Shown: positions 31,188-40,307, numbered from the stretch's first letter. The stretch is DNA of 57,500 nt from Granulosicoccus antarcticus IMCC3135 (GCF_002215215.1 NZ_CP018632.1:1-57500); one strand, 5' to 3'. A program made the numbers and translations. Notes: generated from the letters alone by a model not told the origin.

Positions 31188-33359
31188 ATGGATGTATCAG
31201 ACCTTATAGATTCCCTGAACGATGTACAGCGTCAGGCCGTTAGCGCTCCTCCGGGACACTTGCTGGTTCAAGCCGGTGCCGGTAGCGGCAAGACACGTGT
31301 GCTGGTGCACCGCATTGCATGGCTCAATAGGGTGGAAGGCATTTCGCCCTTCGGCATCATGGCGGTTACTTTTACCAACAAGGCGGCGCGTGAAATGCGA
31401 TTGCGGGTTGAGCAATTGCTGGGTCAGCCTGTCGGGCCCATGTGGATAGGCACCTTTCACGGCATTGCACATCGATTTCTGCGCATGCATTGGCAGGAAG
31501 CCAAGTTACCGCAGGCATTCCAGATTCTCGATTCAGATGATCAGCTACGTGTCGTCAAGCGAGTGATTCGAACGCTGGAGCTGGATGAAACTCTTTTCCC
31601 GCCTCGCCAGGTTCAGTGGTTCATCAATGGTCACAAGGATGAAGGCCGCAGGCCTGCGCATATCGATGATGAAAATGATCCGATAACGGCACAATATATC
31701 CGTGTTTACACGGCCTACGAGGCAGCGTGTAAACGTGCAGGCGCGGTGGATTTTGCAGAATTGCTGCTAAGAGCACTGGAAACCTTACGAGATACGCCAG
31801 CTTTGTTGGCGCATTACCGCAAGCGTCTGCAACATTTACTGATTGATGAGTTCCAGGATACCAATGCTATTCAGTACGCCTGGATCCGCTTGCTGGCTGG
31901 CGATACAGGGCACGTTTTTGCCGTTGGTGACGATGATCAGTCCATCTATGCCTGGCGTGGTGCGCGGGTAGAAAACATTCTCAATTTCGACCAGGATTTT
32001 CCCGGTGCCGAATTGATACGACTGGAGCAGAACTATCGCTCTACCAGTAACATTCTCAATGCCGCCAATGCCCTGATTGACAAGAACCAGGGGCGTCTGG
32101 GAAAGAACCTCTGGACCGAAGGCGGCGCGGGTGAACTGATTACCCTGTACAACGCCTATAACGAAACCGATGAAGCAAGGTTCATCGTCGAAACCATTGT
32201 CGATCGTATCGCCGATGGCGCCATGCGACGTGACTGTGCCATTCTCTATCGCTCCAATGCCCAATCCCGCGTTATTGAGGAATACCTGGTAGCCGCCGGT
32301 GTTTCCTATCGGGTTTATGGCGGGCTGCGCTTCTTCGAACGTTCGGAAATCAAGGACACTCTGGCGTATCTGCGATTAGCCACCCACAGCTACGATGATG
32401 TCTCTCTGGAGCGCATCATCAACCAGCCGGCTCGCGGTATTGGTGACAAGACGGTAGGGGAGATCCGTAACGAGGCGCGTGCGCGCAACATCCCTCTGTG
32501 GGAAGCGGCTAACGAGCTGGTTAATGCAAAGCGTCTGAGTGGTCGCGCCAACACGGCGGTGGCCAAATTCCTGTCATTGATCGAGTCCATGCGAGAAGCC
32601 ATTATCGAGCAGAGCTTGCCGCAACAGGTGCAGACGGTCAGTGAGCTGAGTGGTCTCATTGAGCATTTCAAGAAAGACACCAGCGATCGCGGACAAAGCC
32701 GGGTGGAGAACGTCGAAGAACTGTCCAATGCTGCTCGTACCTTCGCGCATCATAATGACGACGAACCTGAGATGAACGCCATTGACGAATTTCTCGCACA
32801 TGCCGCATTGGAAGCGGGAGAGGGTCAGGCTGAAGCTGACGACAATGCCGTGCAGTTGATGACCTTGCACTCAGCCAAAGGGCTGGAATTTCCAGTGGTC
32901 TTCATGGCTGGAATGGAGCAGGGTCTGTTCCCTCATCAGCGCTCGGCAGAAGATCCGGTGCGCATGGAAGAGGAACGACGATTATGCTACGTGGGTATCA
33001 CCCGGGCTGAGCGCAAGTTGTATATGTGCATGGCCGAACAACGGCGTCTGCATGGACGAGACCAGTACAACCCGCCATCAAAGTTCATCGCCGAATTGCC
33101 CGCAGAATTACTGGAAGAGATTCGACCACGCATGCAAGTCAGCACGCCGGTCTATCGGCCAAAGCCTTCCACACGATTTGTCGAAGAGGCGAATGATACG
33201 GGACTCAGTGTCGGCCAGATGGTCAAACACGGCAAGTTCGGTGTGGGTGTGGTGCTTGATCAGGAAGGTCGTGGCAAACAGGCCCGTGTTCAGGTCAATT
33301 TCGAAGAGGCTGGCAGCAAATGGCTGGTGCTGGCCTACGCCAATCTGCAGCCGGTCTGA
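31188..33359 (+). CDS. uvrD: DNA helicase II UvrD
   Basis: UvrD is the 3'-5' SF1A helicase of mismatch and nucleotide excision repair. The 723-residue product has Walker A AGAGSGKT at about 29-36, DEFQDTN, the GDDDQSIYAWRGA motif and QNYRST. Its length matches E. coli UvrD. The C-terminal Tudor-like domain (MVKHGKFGVGVVL) that contacts RNA polymerase and UvrB is present. It stands alone between the zntB-like gene and a hairpin. Confidence 0.97.
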   Translation: MDVSDLIDSLNDVQRQAVSAPPGHLLVQAGAGSGKTRVLVHRIAWLNRVEGISPFGIMAVTFTNKAAREMRLRVEQLLGQPVGPMWIGTFHGIAHRFLRMHWQEAKLPQAFQILDSDDQLRVVKRVIRTLELDETLFPPRQVQWFINGHKDEGRRPAHIDDENDPITAQYIRVYTAYEAACKRAGAVDFAELLLRALETLRDTPALLAHYRKRLQHLLIDEFQDTNAIQYAWIRLLAGDTGHVFAVGDDDQSIYAWRGARVENILNFDQDFPGAELIRLEQNYRSTSNILNAANALIDKNQGRLGKNLWTEGGAGELITLYNAYNETDEARFIVETIVDRIADGAMRRDCAILYRSNAQSRVIEEYLVAAGVSYRVYGGLRFFERSEIKDTLAYLRLATHSYDDVSLERIINQPARGIGDKTVGEIRNEARARNIPLWEAANELVNAKRLSGRANTAVAKFLSLIESMREAIIEQSLPQQVQTVSELSGLIEHFKKDTSDRGQSRVENVEELSNAARTFAHHNDDEPEMNAIDEFLAHAALEAGEGQAEADDNAVQLMTLHSAKGLEFPVVFMAGMEQGLFPHQRSAEDPVRMEEERRLCYVGITRAERKLYMCMAEQRRLHGRDQYNPPSKFIAELPAELLEEIRPRMQVSTPVYRPKPSTRFVEEANDTGLSVGQMVKHGKFGVGVVLDQEGRGKQARVQVNFEEAGSKWLVLAYANLQPV

Positions 33360-33392
33360 GCCGGTCAAGAGCAGGAGCCTGTTCGAGAATAT

Positions 33393-33410
33393 GTCGGCCT
33401 TCGGGCCGGC
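33393..33410. terminator. GC-rich hairpin after uvrD
   Basis: CGGCC, TTCG loop, GGCCG lie 34 bases after the uvrD stop. The four-base TTCG loop and GC-rich stem favour a stable hairpin, but no T-tract follows. Weak terminator candidate between convergent uvrD and the flavodoxin-fold gene. Confidence 0.4.
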
Positions 33411-33452
33411 CGCCATCATCAGCAAGCCCCGTTACTCTGGCTTTGAATAACT

Positions 33453-33923
33453 TCAGATGATTCCGGCCTCAAGGCTGGCGGCCATGGCCAAGCCCAGCTC
33501 TTCACACTGAGTAATGAATTCTTCATTGAATTCGCCCCTGCATATCAGAGGTTCCTGGACGACTCGCCAACGCAGGCCTGTCGTGATGCTTTCTATCGCT
33601 CGGCGTGTACCGGTACCATCATGGCCTGCGCGAACATAGAAGGTAAAAGGCATTCCCTGGGTCGTCTCCAGGCATTCATAGTAGCAACGATCGAAGACGT
33701 CCTTGATCAGCCCCGCCATATATCCAAGGTTTTCGGTCGTACCGATTATGATTGCCTGAGCTGTCTTGATATCTTCTGGGCGTGTGTCCAGAGGGGCGAT
33801 ATACCTGACGTCTACGTTGGAGATTTCCTGATTACTGGCTCCACTGATGACGGCTTCTAGCAGACGCTTGGTATTCTCCGAAGGCGCATGAGAAATAATA
33901 AGCAATCTCTTGGTATCGACCAT
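33453..33923 (-). CDS. Flavodoxin-fold / NADPH-dependent FMN reductase-like protein
   Basis: The 156-residue product has a flavodoxin-like phosphate loop HAPSENTKRL and a second loop IIIGTTENLGYMAGLIKDVFDR, as in small NAD(P)H:FMN oxidoreductases. The middle AGHDGTGTRRAI segment also fits. The exact substrate is unknown. It lies downstream of the broken GST gene on the same strand. No signal peptide is seen. Confidence 0.8.
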   Translation of the reverse strand: MVDTKRLLIISHAPSENTKRLLEAVISGASNQEISNVDVRYIAPLDTRPEDIKTAQAIIIGTTENLGYMAGLIKDVFDRCYYECLETTQGMPFTFYVRAGHDGTGTRRAIESITTGLRWRVVQEPLICRGEFNEEFITQCEELGLAMAASLEAGII

Positions 33924-33971
33924 ATTATTCAGACTCCTGGTGAACCCTCGGGCGTAGATATCTTTTGGTAA

Positions 33972-34329
33972 TCAGTAGTTCGGATTGGCTATCCAGTCTT
34001 GGTAAACAAGCTGGACGCTTGGTCGTTGCATGACCTTGTCAGCAATGCGTTTCACATTCGGAAACTGATCGATATCCGGATGCCCCAGTGATGGCCGTAA
34101 CCAGGTTGTCAGCGCGAATAGGTATATATCTGCCAGGCTGAACTGTTCACCCAGCAGCCATTGCTTGTCAGCGATTTGTTCATCGATCACTTTCCAGGTT
34201 TCACCGAGCCTGCGATTGCCACGTCGCTGAGCATTTGATTCGTCCGCTGCGGTATCTGAAAAACGATCGGGATAATAGGATAAGAGTAGCCATGGACGCA
34301 CTTTTAGGTGCGTAGTACAGCTTGTACAT
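33972..34329 (-). pseudogene. Glutathione S-transferase pseudogene (internal deletion)
   Basis: The 5' end has a good AGGA ribosome site and an ATG at 34329 that begins MYKLYYAPKSASMATLILL, a textbook GST N-terminus. The matching C-terminal half, from YYPDRFSDTAADES to the end, is in another frame. It carries the LGETWKVIDEQIADKQWLLGE and FSLADIYLFALTTWLRP motifs of GST domain 2. About 85-90 residues of the thioredoxin-like domain are missing between them. The junction is near 34285. A product would lack the glutathione site, so the gene looks dead. A long frame from 34358 exists but reads the N-terminus out of frame. Confidence 0.8.
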
Positions 34330-34380
34330 ATTGATATCCTATACGAAGATGTGTTCAATCATGCAGGTCTGGGCAGCACT

Positions 34381-35307
34381 TCAATCCTCATCCCGGCTGT
34401 CTTCCATAAGCGCTTTTCTTATCGGGTCCCCAAAAAGTATCAGGGTATAAAACTCGCCAGCTTCCAGCCCTAAGGTCAGAGGTGACAAGCGGTCCAGCGA
34501 ATCGACCAGGCTATAGGTCCCCGGGGAGGCCGATTGGTAATCAGTTTGTTGACCAAGGCTGGCCGCTGACATTGTTCCCAGATCAACCTCCGCGCCACCG
34601 GGCTGGTTGCCGGCAGGCACCAGGCTTATGCTGGCTGTCTGGTCATCGGCATCGAGCGGACTGACTTGCAGTAGACGGATCCTGGCAACGCCATCATCAC
34701 TCGGTTGTTTTTGAGTGAAAATGGGAATGACTTCAACACTGGGTAGTGAGTTGTCACTACCTGTCTCGGTAGCATCAGCGGCAAGCCGGTTACGGGCAAT
34801 CAGAGTGGAGACCGAGAACGCACCGAGGTTCAGAGGAGACAACACCAGGACGGTTTCCGCCGTTGAAACATTCGTCACGTTCAGCGCGGTTGCCTCCAGT
34901 GCTATCTCTGTCTCACCACTGATCGATGTTGGCGAAACGCTCTCCGCAAACAGCGTAACTGCGCCTGGAGAGGTTGAGGCATTCAAAAAGGCGTCGCTGA
35001 AGTTCAGCAAAGACACTAAAGGCTGCGGATTAGTACTGCTTATCTGTAGATTTTCGAAGGCTCTCGAATCTTGCTGATCATCAGGTTCGGATGCACCTGG
35101 CTCTTGGCCGGTGTCGGTGGGCGGTGTCTCGACACTATCATTATCATCCGGCTCGTCTGGGTTCGGATTCGGACCTACAGCGTCAGGAATGTCCAGACTG
35201 AAATCCTGACCGTCACCGGTTCCGAATATTCCACCATCGCAGCCAGACAATATGAGTAACGTACAAAGCAGCAAAAGCACCTTGTTGCCTGCTCGGAATC
35301 GGTTCAT
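34381..35307 (-). CDS. Lipoprotein with DUF4397-like domain
   Basis: The 308-residue product has a signal peptide and lipobox LILSGC with Cys23. An acidic Pro/Asp-rich linker covers about 36-82. The remaining C-terminal part resembles DUF4397, seen in RIRLLQVSPLDAD and the GEFYTLILFGD strand. The role is unknown; it is probably anchored in the outer membrane or periplasm. Its ATG overlaps the stop of the DUF6502 gene by four bases, so they are one operon. Confidence 0.72.
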   Translation of the reverse strand: MNRFRAGNKVLLLLCTLLILSGCDGGIFGTGDGQDFSLDIPDAVGPNPNPDEPDDNDSVETPPTDTGQEPGASEPDDQQDSRAFENLQISSTNPQPLVSLLNFSDAFLNASTSPGAVTLFAESVSPTSISGETEIALEATALNVTNVSTAETVLVLSPLNLGAFSVSTLIARNRLAADATETGSDNSLPSVEVIPIFTQKQPSDDGVARIRLLQVSPLDADDQTASISLVPAGNQPGGAEVDLGTMSAASLGQQTDYQSASPGTYSLVDSLDRLSPLTLGLEAGEFYTLILFGDPIRKALMEDSRDED

Positions 35308-36143
35308 GTTGGTTTATCTTCCTTGTCAGATGCGGCCGCCAGTTCGTCCTGTGAGCTTATATCTTCTATCCAATAAACGCCCAGACCAATTCTATGACTG
35401 CCCTCACCCGTGACTGAGGAGGTTGTACCCTTGTCGAACCCTGCCAGTGATTTATCCAGCACTTTGAGTAAAGCCATGCCTTGCTTTGCGCTGAGTTTGC
35501 GAAAATGCTCTCGTCCTTCTGTCGTGACATCGTCATAAGCTACGCTCATCTGCAGACGACGCTGATCGGTCTTGTGCAGATTGTGCTCCAGAGTCGTCAG
35601 CAAGTCAGTAGCACTGAGGGCAAAGATATCCAGCAGGGCTGATTCACTCTGATGAGGTACATAGCCTGCATGTTGCAGCGTGACCTTATCCTCTTGATGA
35701 TCGACGGTACCGACGCGTTTCAATTCATCGAGCATGGCACGTGCCGGTACATCGCCGCCATAGCGTTTGACGAGCTGGTTGAAGCTATCTTCCGGATCTC
35801 CATAGCGCAGAACATCAGGCTTGCCACGATCGTTCTGAAATTCCTGATCCTGGAGCCAACCGGTCACTACGCGAACGGCACGATTGAATTTGCTGACACC
35901 GGTGCCCACCTCACTGGGCAACTCACGAATGCGTTTGACCTCTTTACGGTTGATGCCGGTCATGATGGCCATGCGTGAGACCGTGGGGGACTTACCTTTA
36001 ATGCCGAAGTGCTCACTCGCTTCGGTGACGTAAGCCTGTTTGGCCCAATTGGCAAACTCGGCATGTGAGACACCATGGCGCAGCAGCAGGCGCACCAGTG
36101 GCGATAGAACTTTGGTTACAGCTTTTTGCAGGCTTTCGTGCAT
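35304..36143 (-). CDS. DUF6502 family protein
   Basis: The 279-residue product matches the DUF6502 family: it begins with a conserved helix (LLLRHGVSHAEFANWAKQAY) and an HTH-like segment, SPTVSRMAIMTGINRKEVKRI. The family has no firm function; the helical N-terminus could bind DNA. It is upstream of, and overlaps, the lipoprotein gene. It is divergent from the HpaI-type aldolase gene, with 149 bases between starts. Confidence 0.8.
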   Translation of the reverse strand: MHESLQKAVTKVLSPLVRLLLRHGVSHAEFANWAKQAYVTEASEHFGIKGKSPTVSRMAIMTGINRKEVKRIRELPSEVGTGVSKFNRAVRVVTGWLQDQEFQNDRGKPDVLRYGDPEDSFNQLVKRYGGDVPARAMLDELKRVGTVDHQEDKVTLQHAGYVPHQSESALLDIFALSATDLLTTLEHNLHKTDQRRLQMSVAYDDVTTEGREHFRKLSAKQGMALLKVLDKSLAGFDKGTTSSVTGEGSHRIGLGVYWIEDISSQDELAAASDKEDKPT

Positions 36144-36246
36144 ACTTATTCAGATGATGTCCGGTGCCCAAGTGTCTGTCTGGCAGCAACTCTTTGCACA
36201 GCCGGTGAAAGCACTTGCGATCGCATAGGGTTCATGTACAAGCAGT

Positions 36247-36262
36247 TGGGATATTAATCCCA
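36247..36262. promoter_or_regulatory. Palindrome upstream of the HpaI-type aldolase gene
   Basis: TGGGAT, ATTA, ATCCCA form a perfect six-base-arm palindrome 31 bases before the GTG start. It is placed like an operator or an element of the divergent promoter region. A second ATATTAA copy lies at 36274-36280. Confidence 0.35.
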
Positions 36263-36292
36263 CCTATCGGCAGATATTAACAGGAATTCAGT

Positions 36293-37117
36293 GTGAAACG
36301 ACAATCAAAAGCCAGATCTGCAGATTCCTCAGCTTCCAAACGTGCTGTTGAGTCTCAATTCACGTTTCCGGCCTTCGGTTGCTGGGTCAATATTTTTGAA
36401 CCTGCGGTCGCTGAACTCGTGGGTGCCTGTGGGTACCAGTACGCCCTGATCGACATGGAACATAGCCCGGTAACGGTCGATTCTGTCCTGCCCATGGTTC
36501 GGGCCGTGCAGCTGGGTGGTGCGAAAGCTATTGTGCGTGTGCCGGAGAAACAGAGTGCCTGGATCGGACGACTCATGGATATGGGGGTTGACGGCATCAT
36601 GGTACCCATGGTGAACAACGCTGCGGAGGCAACAGAGTTGGCTCAAGCGACGATATACGCACCGGAAGGTACTCGTGGCATGGCAGCCGGTATTGTGCGG
36701 GCCAGCAACTATGGTTTGAATACCGCCGAGTATCTACAAAACTATCGTGATAATTTCATGCTGATTGTGCAGATTGAAACGCGTGAAGGCATGGAGCAGG
36801 CAGAGCAGATTGCCGCGGTTCCCGGTGTGGACTGCGTCTTTATCGGGCCAAGCGACCTGGCAGGCAGTCTGGGTCATCGAGCTCAACCGGAACATAAAGA
36901 AGTTCGCGCGGCCATACGCCAGATCTACAAGAATGTCAAAAAGACCGGCAAACCGGTATCGACGTTGAACTTCACCAGTCGTAACGCTAAACAATTGATT
37001 ACCGATGGTTTCGACCTGGTATTCAGCGGTAGTGACATGACGATGCTGAGTAAGGCCTTGCAACAGGATGTTGCAAACAATCAGAAAATTGTTCAGGGAC
37101 TGGTTGGCAGCAAGTAG
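36293..37117 (+). CDS. HpcH/HpaI family aldolase
   Basis: The 274-residue product belongs to the class II, metal-dependent HpaI/HpcH aldolases, which cleave 4-hydroxy-2-oxo acids to pyruvate and an aldehyde. It has the catalytic base His57 in DMEHSP, Arg82, and the metal ligands Glu161 and Asp188 (IGPSDLAG). A 24-residue polar extension precedes the core. The GTG start has AGGA seven bases upstream. Its 3' end overlaps a convergent secreted-protein gene by 25 bases. The TRAP system downstream is of a type that imports 2-oxo acids, so a shared pathway is possible but unproven. Confidence 0.9.
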   Translation: MKRQSKARSADSSASKRAVESQFTFPAFGCWVNIFEPAVAELVGACGYQYALIDMEHSPVTVDSVLPMVRAVQLGGAKAIVRVPEKQSAWIGRLMDMGVDGIMVPMVNNAAEATELAQATIYAPEGTRGMAAGIVRASNYGLNTAEYLQNYRDNFMLIVQIETREGMEQAEQIAAVPGVDCVFIGPSDLAGSLGHRAQPEHKEVRAAIRQIYKNVKKTGKPVSTLNFTSRNAKQLITDGFDLVFSGSDMTMLSKALQQDVANNQKIVQGLVGSK

Positions 37118-37509
37118 AGGTTTGTGAACGTTGGTTTGCCATCCACGCACTGGCTGGCATCCAGCGGTACAACGATCATTACCAGGGTTCGGGACAGCAT
37201 CGCTGACAGCGCCAGGGTTTCTATTTCTTCCTGACGTGCCGCACCTGTCTCGCTACTGGTGTCCATACGCAAGATATTGCTTCGACAACTACTTGGCCCG
37301 ACCTCGTGTCCTCCGATATGCAGGGTCAGGTAGTCCCGGCCATCGAAGGTACCGCGCTGTACCTCGTTGAGCTGAGTAGCAATGGATACCTGGGTCGGCG
37401 GAGACACTGAGCTAGCCGTCGCAGAGCCTGCCATCAGAGTGCAAATCACCGTAACAGTGATAGTCCACAGGCATAGGCATGTATTTTTCAGGCAGCGTGT
37501 CAAGTTCAT
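37093..37509 (-). CDS. Small secreted hypothetical protein
   Basis: The 138-residue product starts at the ATG at 37509 with a clear Sec signal ending near ATA-SSV (about residue 33). The mature part has two cysteines (SSCRS and SQCVDG) that could form a disulfide, and a C-terminal VDGKPTFTNLYLLP strand. I do not recognise a named family. Its 3' end overlaps the aldolase gene. An upstream extension to 37581 is not used because it displaces the signal peptide. Confidence 0.65.
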   Translation of the reverse strand: MNLTRCLKNTCLCLWTITVTVICTLMAGSATASSVSPPTQVSIATQLNEVQRGTFDGRDYLTLHIGGHEVGPSSCRSNILRMDTSSETGAARQEEIETLALSAMLSRTLVMIVVPLDASQCVDGKPTFTNLYLLPTSP

Positions 37510-38001
37510 GGAGTCTCTGTAAGACAGTAAAGTCCCGTGGATCAGTTTGAACTGACTATCGGCTTTGCACAACGTTCGCATCAGGGTAATAAGCGCATGT
37601 TTTGGACCAGTTGGGTTTGCTGTGTTCCAACTATCGGTTACACATCTGCGTTCCTGGCAGAGTCGCGCATATTGTCATTTAAAACCGCTGACTGAATCAC
37701 GATTTGCTGTCATGGCAGTTTCACACACTCAAAGTGCTAAGCGTGTCATTTCAAGGTGTGAGTGTCAGTTTTATGACGATCCAATATTCTGAACTGAGGC
37801 ACATTAGTGCCCATGCTTCACATAATGTCTAGTGTATTGGTAGACGTGGGATTGTGTATTGGGCTACATTACCGACGGCTGATCGGCAATAATTGTTGTG
37901 CCGGTCCAGAACAAGATAACGATGCCCACCAAATCGGCTCGACAGTACACAGTGTCACCACACTTTCATTTTTTGTAGTTAATCATCTAGAGACTAGCCA
38001 T
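37510..38001. other. Intergenic region upstream of dctP
   Basis: This 492-base stretch separates the secreted-protein gene from dctP. It is the divergent promoter region for both. I see no convincing gene; a 75-residue frame at 37565-37792 and a long 5' extension of the dctP frame from 37807 lack protein-like character. A CGGCA/TGCCG inverted repeat at 37884-37903 is the only operator-like site I can point to. I cannot place a -35/-10 pair with confidence. Confidence 0.6.
37884..37903. promoter_or_regulatory. Operator-like inverted repeat upstream of dctP
   Basis: CGGCA and TGCCG arms flank a 10-base AT-rich centre, about 98 bases before the dctP start. The layout resembles operators of small transcription regulators, but no regulator gene is adjacent. 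Confidence 0.3.
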
Positions 38002-39102
38002 ATGTCACGACGTCACTTCCTGAAAACAGGTGCCGGAGCAGCAGGCGCTGCGGCGGTTGCAGGCACCGGACTAATCACTTCAGCACCCGCGATCTCACAA
38101 GGGCGCGAAAAGCTGGTCATGGTCACGACCTGGGGACGCGGGTTGGCTGGTGTTTTCGATGCTGCTCAACGAGTTGCAGATTCGGTGAATGCCATGTCCG
38201 ATGGCACACTGGAAATCGAAATCAAGGCTCAGGGCGAGTTGGTTTCTGGTATTCCGGCTGTATTCGACGCAGTAACGGCAGGTCAGGCAGACATGTACCA
38301 CGGTGCGGATTACTACTGGGTTGGCCAGCACCCCGCATTTGCCTTTTTTACAGCCGTGCCATTTGGTATGACAGCGCTAGAGCTGAACAACTGGTATTAC
38401 CACATGGGTGGTCACGATCTGCATCGGGAACTGGGTGAAGAATTTGGTCTGGTCTCCTTCATGGCCGGTAACACGGGTGCTCAATCAGGTGGCTGGTTCC
38501 GCAAGAAAATCGAAAGTGCAGATGACTTCAAAGGTCTGAAATTCAGAATGCCGGGCCTGGGTGGTGCAGCACTGGGCAAGCTCGGTGCTTCGGTTCAGAC
38601 AATCGCAGGTTCTGAGGTTTATCAAGCACTTGCTTCTGGCGCTATCGACGGAACTGAGTGGATCGGACCGTGGGCAGATGAGAAAGCCGGCTTCCAGGAA
38701 ATCACCAAGTTCTACTACACTTCCGGATTTCATGAGCCAGGTGCTGGTCTGAATATTGGCATCAATGCTGATCGTTGGGCTTCACTGAAACCACATCACC
38801 AGAAGATGATTGAAATTGCCTGTGGTGATGCAAACTCATGGAACCTGCATCAGTACCTCGCCAACAATGCAACCGCACTGGATCGCCTGGTTGCCGGCGG
38901 CGTAACACCACTGGAATTCCCTGATTCGGTTTGGGATGCCTTTGGCAAAGCTTCCAGAGAAGTTCTGGATGAAAACATGGATGACGAATTTTTCGCAAAA
39001 ACACACGATTCAGTCATGAGCAGCATGAAGTTGTCTTCACGCTGGGCTGATTTGTCAGATGGCATCTACACTCGTCAGCGTTCACGCGTTACTGGTGGTT
39101 AG
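38002..39102 (+). CDS. dctP: TRAP transporter substrate-binding protein (TakP/FcbT1 type)
   Basis: The 366-residue product is the periplasmic receptor of a TRAP transporter. It starts MSRRHFLKTG with a twin-arginine signal, followed by an Ala/Gly-rich core and a cleavage region near APAISQG. The body (EWIGPWADEKAGFQEI and FHEPGAGLNIGI) fits the group containing TakP, which binds 2-oxo acids, and FcbT1. The ATG at 38002 is chosen because the reading from 37807 adds 65 residues before the Tat signal. dctQ and dctM follow. Substrate is inferred from the family only. Confidence 0.93.
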   Translation: MSRRHFLKTGAGAAGAAAVAGTGLITSAPAISQGREKLVMVTTWGRGLAGVFDAAQRVADSVNAMSDGTLEIEIKAQGELVSGIPAVFDAVTAGQADMYHGADYYWVGQHPAFAFFTAVPFGMTALELNNWYYHMGGHDLHRELGEEFGLVSFMAGNTGAQSGGWFRKKIESADDFKGLKFRMPGLGGAALGKLGASVQTIAGSEVYQALASGAIDGTEWIGPWADEKAGFQEITKFYYTSGFHEPGAGLNIGINADRWASLKPHHQKMIEIACGDANSWNLHQYLANNATALDRLVAGGVTPLEFPDSVWDAFGKASREVLDENMDDEFFAKTHDSVMSSMKLSSRWADLSDGIYTRQRSRVTGG

Positions 39103-39171
39103 TCAACTGCTTTAAACGTAGTACAACATCACGGCTGCAATATCATGCTTCTACTCGATTACCGCAAGGTT

Positions 39172-39189
39172 CGGGTCTACCGAGATCCG
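39172..39189. terminator. Hairpin between dctP and dctQ (attenuator-like)
   Basis: CGGGTCT, ACCG loop, AGATCCG form a 7-pair stem including one G-U pair. It lies 69 bases after dctP and 62 before dctQ. A T-rich stretch follows at 39210-39228. It may lower expression of the permeases relative to the binding protein, which is usual in TRAP operons. Confidence 0.35.
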
Positions 39190-39251
39190 AGGATTTCGAT
39201 GCATGATGTTGCAGTTTTTGTTTTTCCGATTGAATAGTTCTGGAGACGAGC

Positions 39252-40307
39252 TTGGAGGTACTTCTTTCTATATTGGTGGGTTTGGCTAATGGCCTGCTCG
39301 ACCTGGTGATGCTGCCGTGGACGATCTGGCAGTGGTTCCACATGGAAGTACTCAAGGAGCGCATGGTCGCCCTGACGCTGGGCGGGATGTCCTCTGAATT
39401 TCTGTACATGATGCTCAGCCTTGTGTTGCTCATCCTGGTACTGAGTCTGTTCAACAGACGGTTTCTCAAAGCGACGGTGCTTTCGCTGGAATCTTTCAAT
39501 CGTCGTATTGGTCAGTTTGCTTCCTGGTTTGTCCTGTTGCTCATGTTCCAGCAAGTTCTGGTCATTATCATGGGGCAGGTATTTCGTGGCAATGAGCTGC
39601 TCTTTTCACCGTTTGGCATGGCTTTGTCCAACGCTGAGTTGCAGTGGCTCTCGGGCCAGCTGAAGTTCTACAACGCTATTCTGATTACCTTTGCTTCGGC
39701 CTATACCTTTATCGAAGGTGGCCATGTTCGGGTCGATCTGGTGTACGGCAATCTGGGCTATCGGTCCAAACGAGTCATCGATTTCCTGGGTTCCATCTTC
39801 TTCATGCTACCGGCCACTATTCTGCTTTGGTGGTTCGCCTGGCCACTGGTGATGAATGCTCTGTTTTCACAGCGACCCATGAATATTTTCTCTGACAAGG
39901 CTTCCTGGAGAGGTGTACGGCTGGAGACATCTGGTACGGCCGAGTTCACCTGGGTCTGGGCTTTCAAGGCATTGATACTGGTCTTTGCCGCCTTGCTGTT
40001 CATTCAGGCAATTGCTTTCATGCTGAGGAACCTGTGGGGATTGCTTGAGCGCAACGAATCGATAGAGCCACATCCGAGTGATCCGGACACCGATGTTCTA
40101 CAGGTCCCGGACGATATGCCGGATATCAATCTCGGCAATCCTGCTGTGCATCAGGATACTGGCGAACCATCGTCTATCTCTGCCACTCAGACCCCGCACC
40201 AACCAGTGCGCGCAACCCATCAAAACACCGTGAACCTGACCTCCAAAATCGCTGCACCATCACTGGCTCCAGCTGGTGGTCACGGCACGTCGACAGGAGC
40301 GCAATAA
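39252..40307 (+). CDS. dctQ: TRAP transporter small permease (DctQ/FcbT2 type)
   Basis: The 351-residue integral membrane protein is the small subunit of the TRAP permease. Membrane segments are visible at about 1-30, 45-65, 85-105, 135-155, 172-197 and 232-262. A 75-residue Pro/Ser-rich cytoplasmic tail follows (about 275-351), longer than in typical DctQ. The TTG start at 39252 has GGAG six bases upstream. It is followed by dctM, whose start lies one base after its stop. Confidence 0.88.
   Translation: MEVLLSILVGLANGLLDLVMLPWTIWQWFHMEVLKERMVALTLGGMSSEFLYMMLSLVLLILVLSLFNRRFLKATVLSLESFNRRIGQFASWFVLLLMFQQVLVIIMGQVFRGNELLFSPFGMALSNAELQWLSGQLKFYNAILITFASAYTFIEGGHVRVDLVYGNLGYRSKRVIDFLGSIFFMLPATILLWWFAWPLVMNALFSQRPMNIFSDKASWRGVRLETSGTAEFTWVWAFKALILVFAALLFIQAIAFMLRNLWGLLERNESIEPHPSDPDTDVLQVPDDMPDINLGNPAVHQDTGEPSSISATQTPHQPVRATHQNTVNLTSKIAAPSLAPAGGHGTSTGAQ

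Noticed and set aside
33972-34358. Intact GST gene from 34358
   Set aside because: Its first 25 or so residues read the true N-terminus out of frame and no glutathione-binding domain is encoded.
37565-37792. 75-residue frame in the gap upstream of dctP
   Set aside because: No ribosome site, no protein-like composition; divergent promoter region is more likely.
37807-38001. N-terminal extension of the dctP frame
   Set aside because: It would put 65 unrelated residues before the twin-arginine signal; the true start is at 38002.
39335-39348. GTTCCACATGGAAG as a third parS site
   Set aside because: Two mismatches to the palindrome core and far from oriC; likely chance in dctQ codons.
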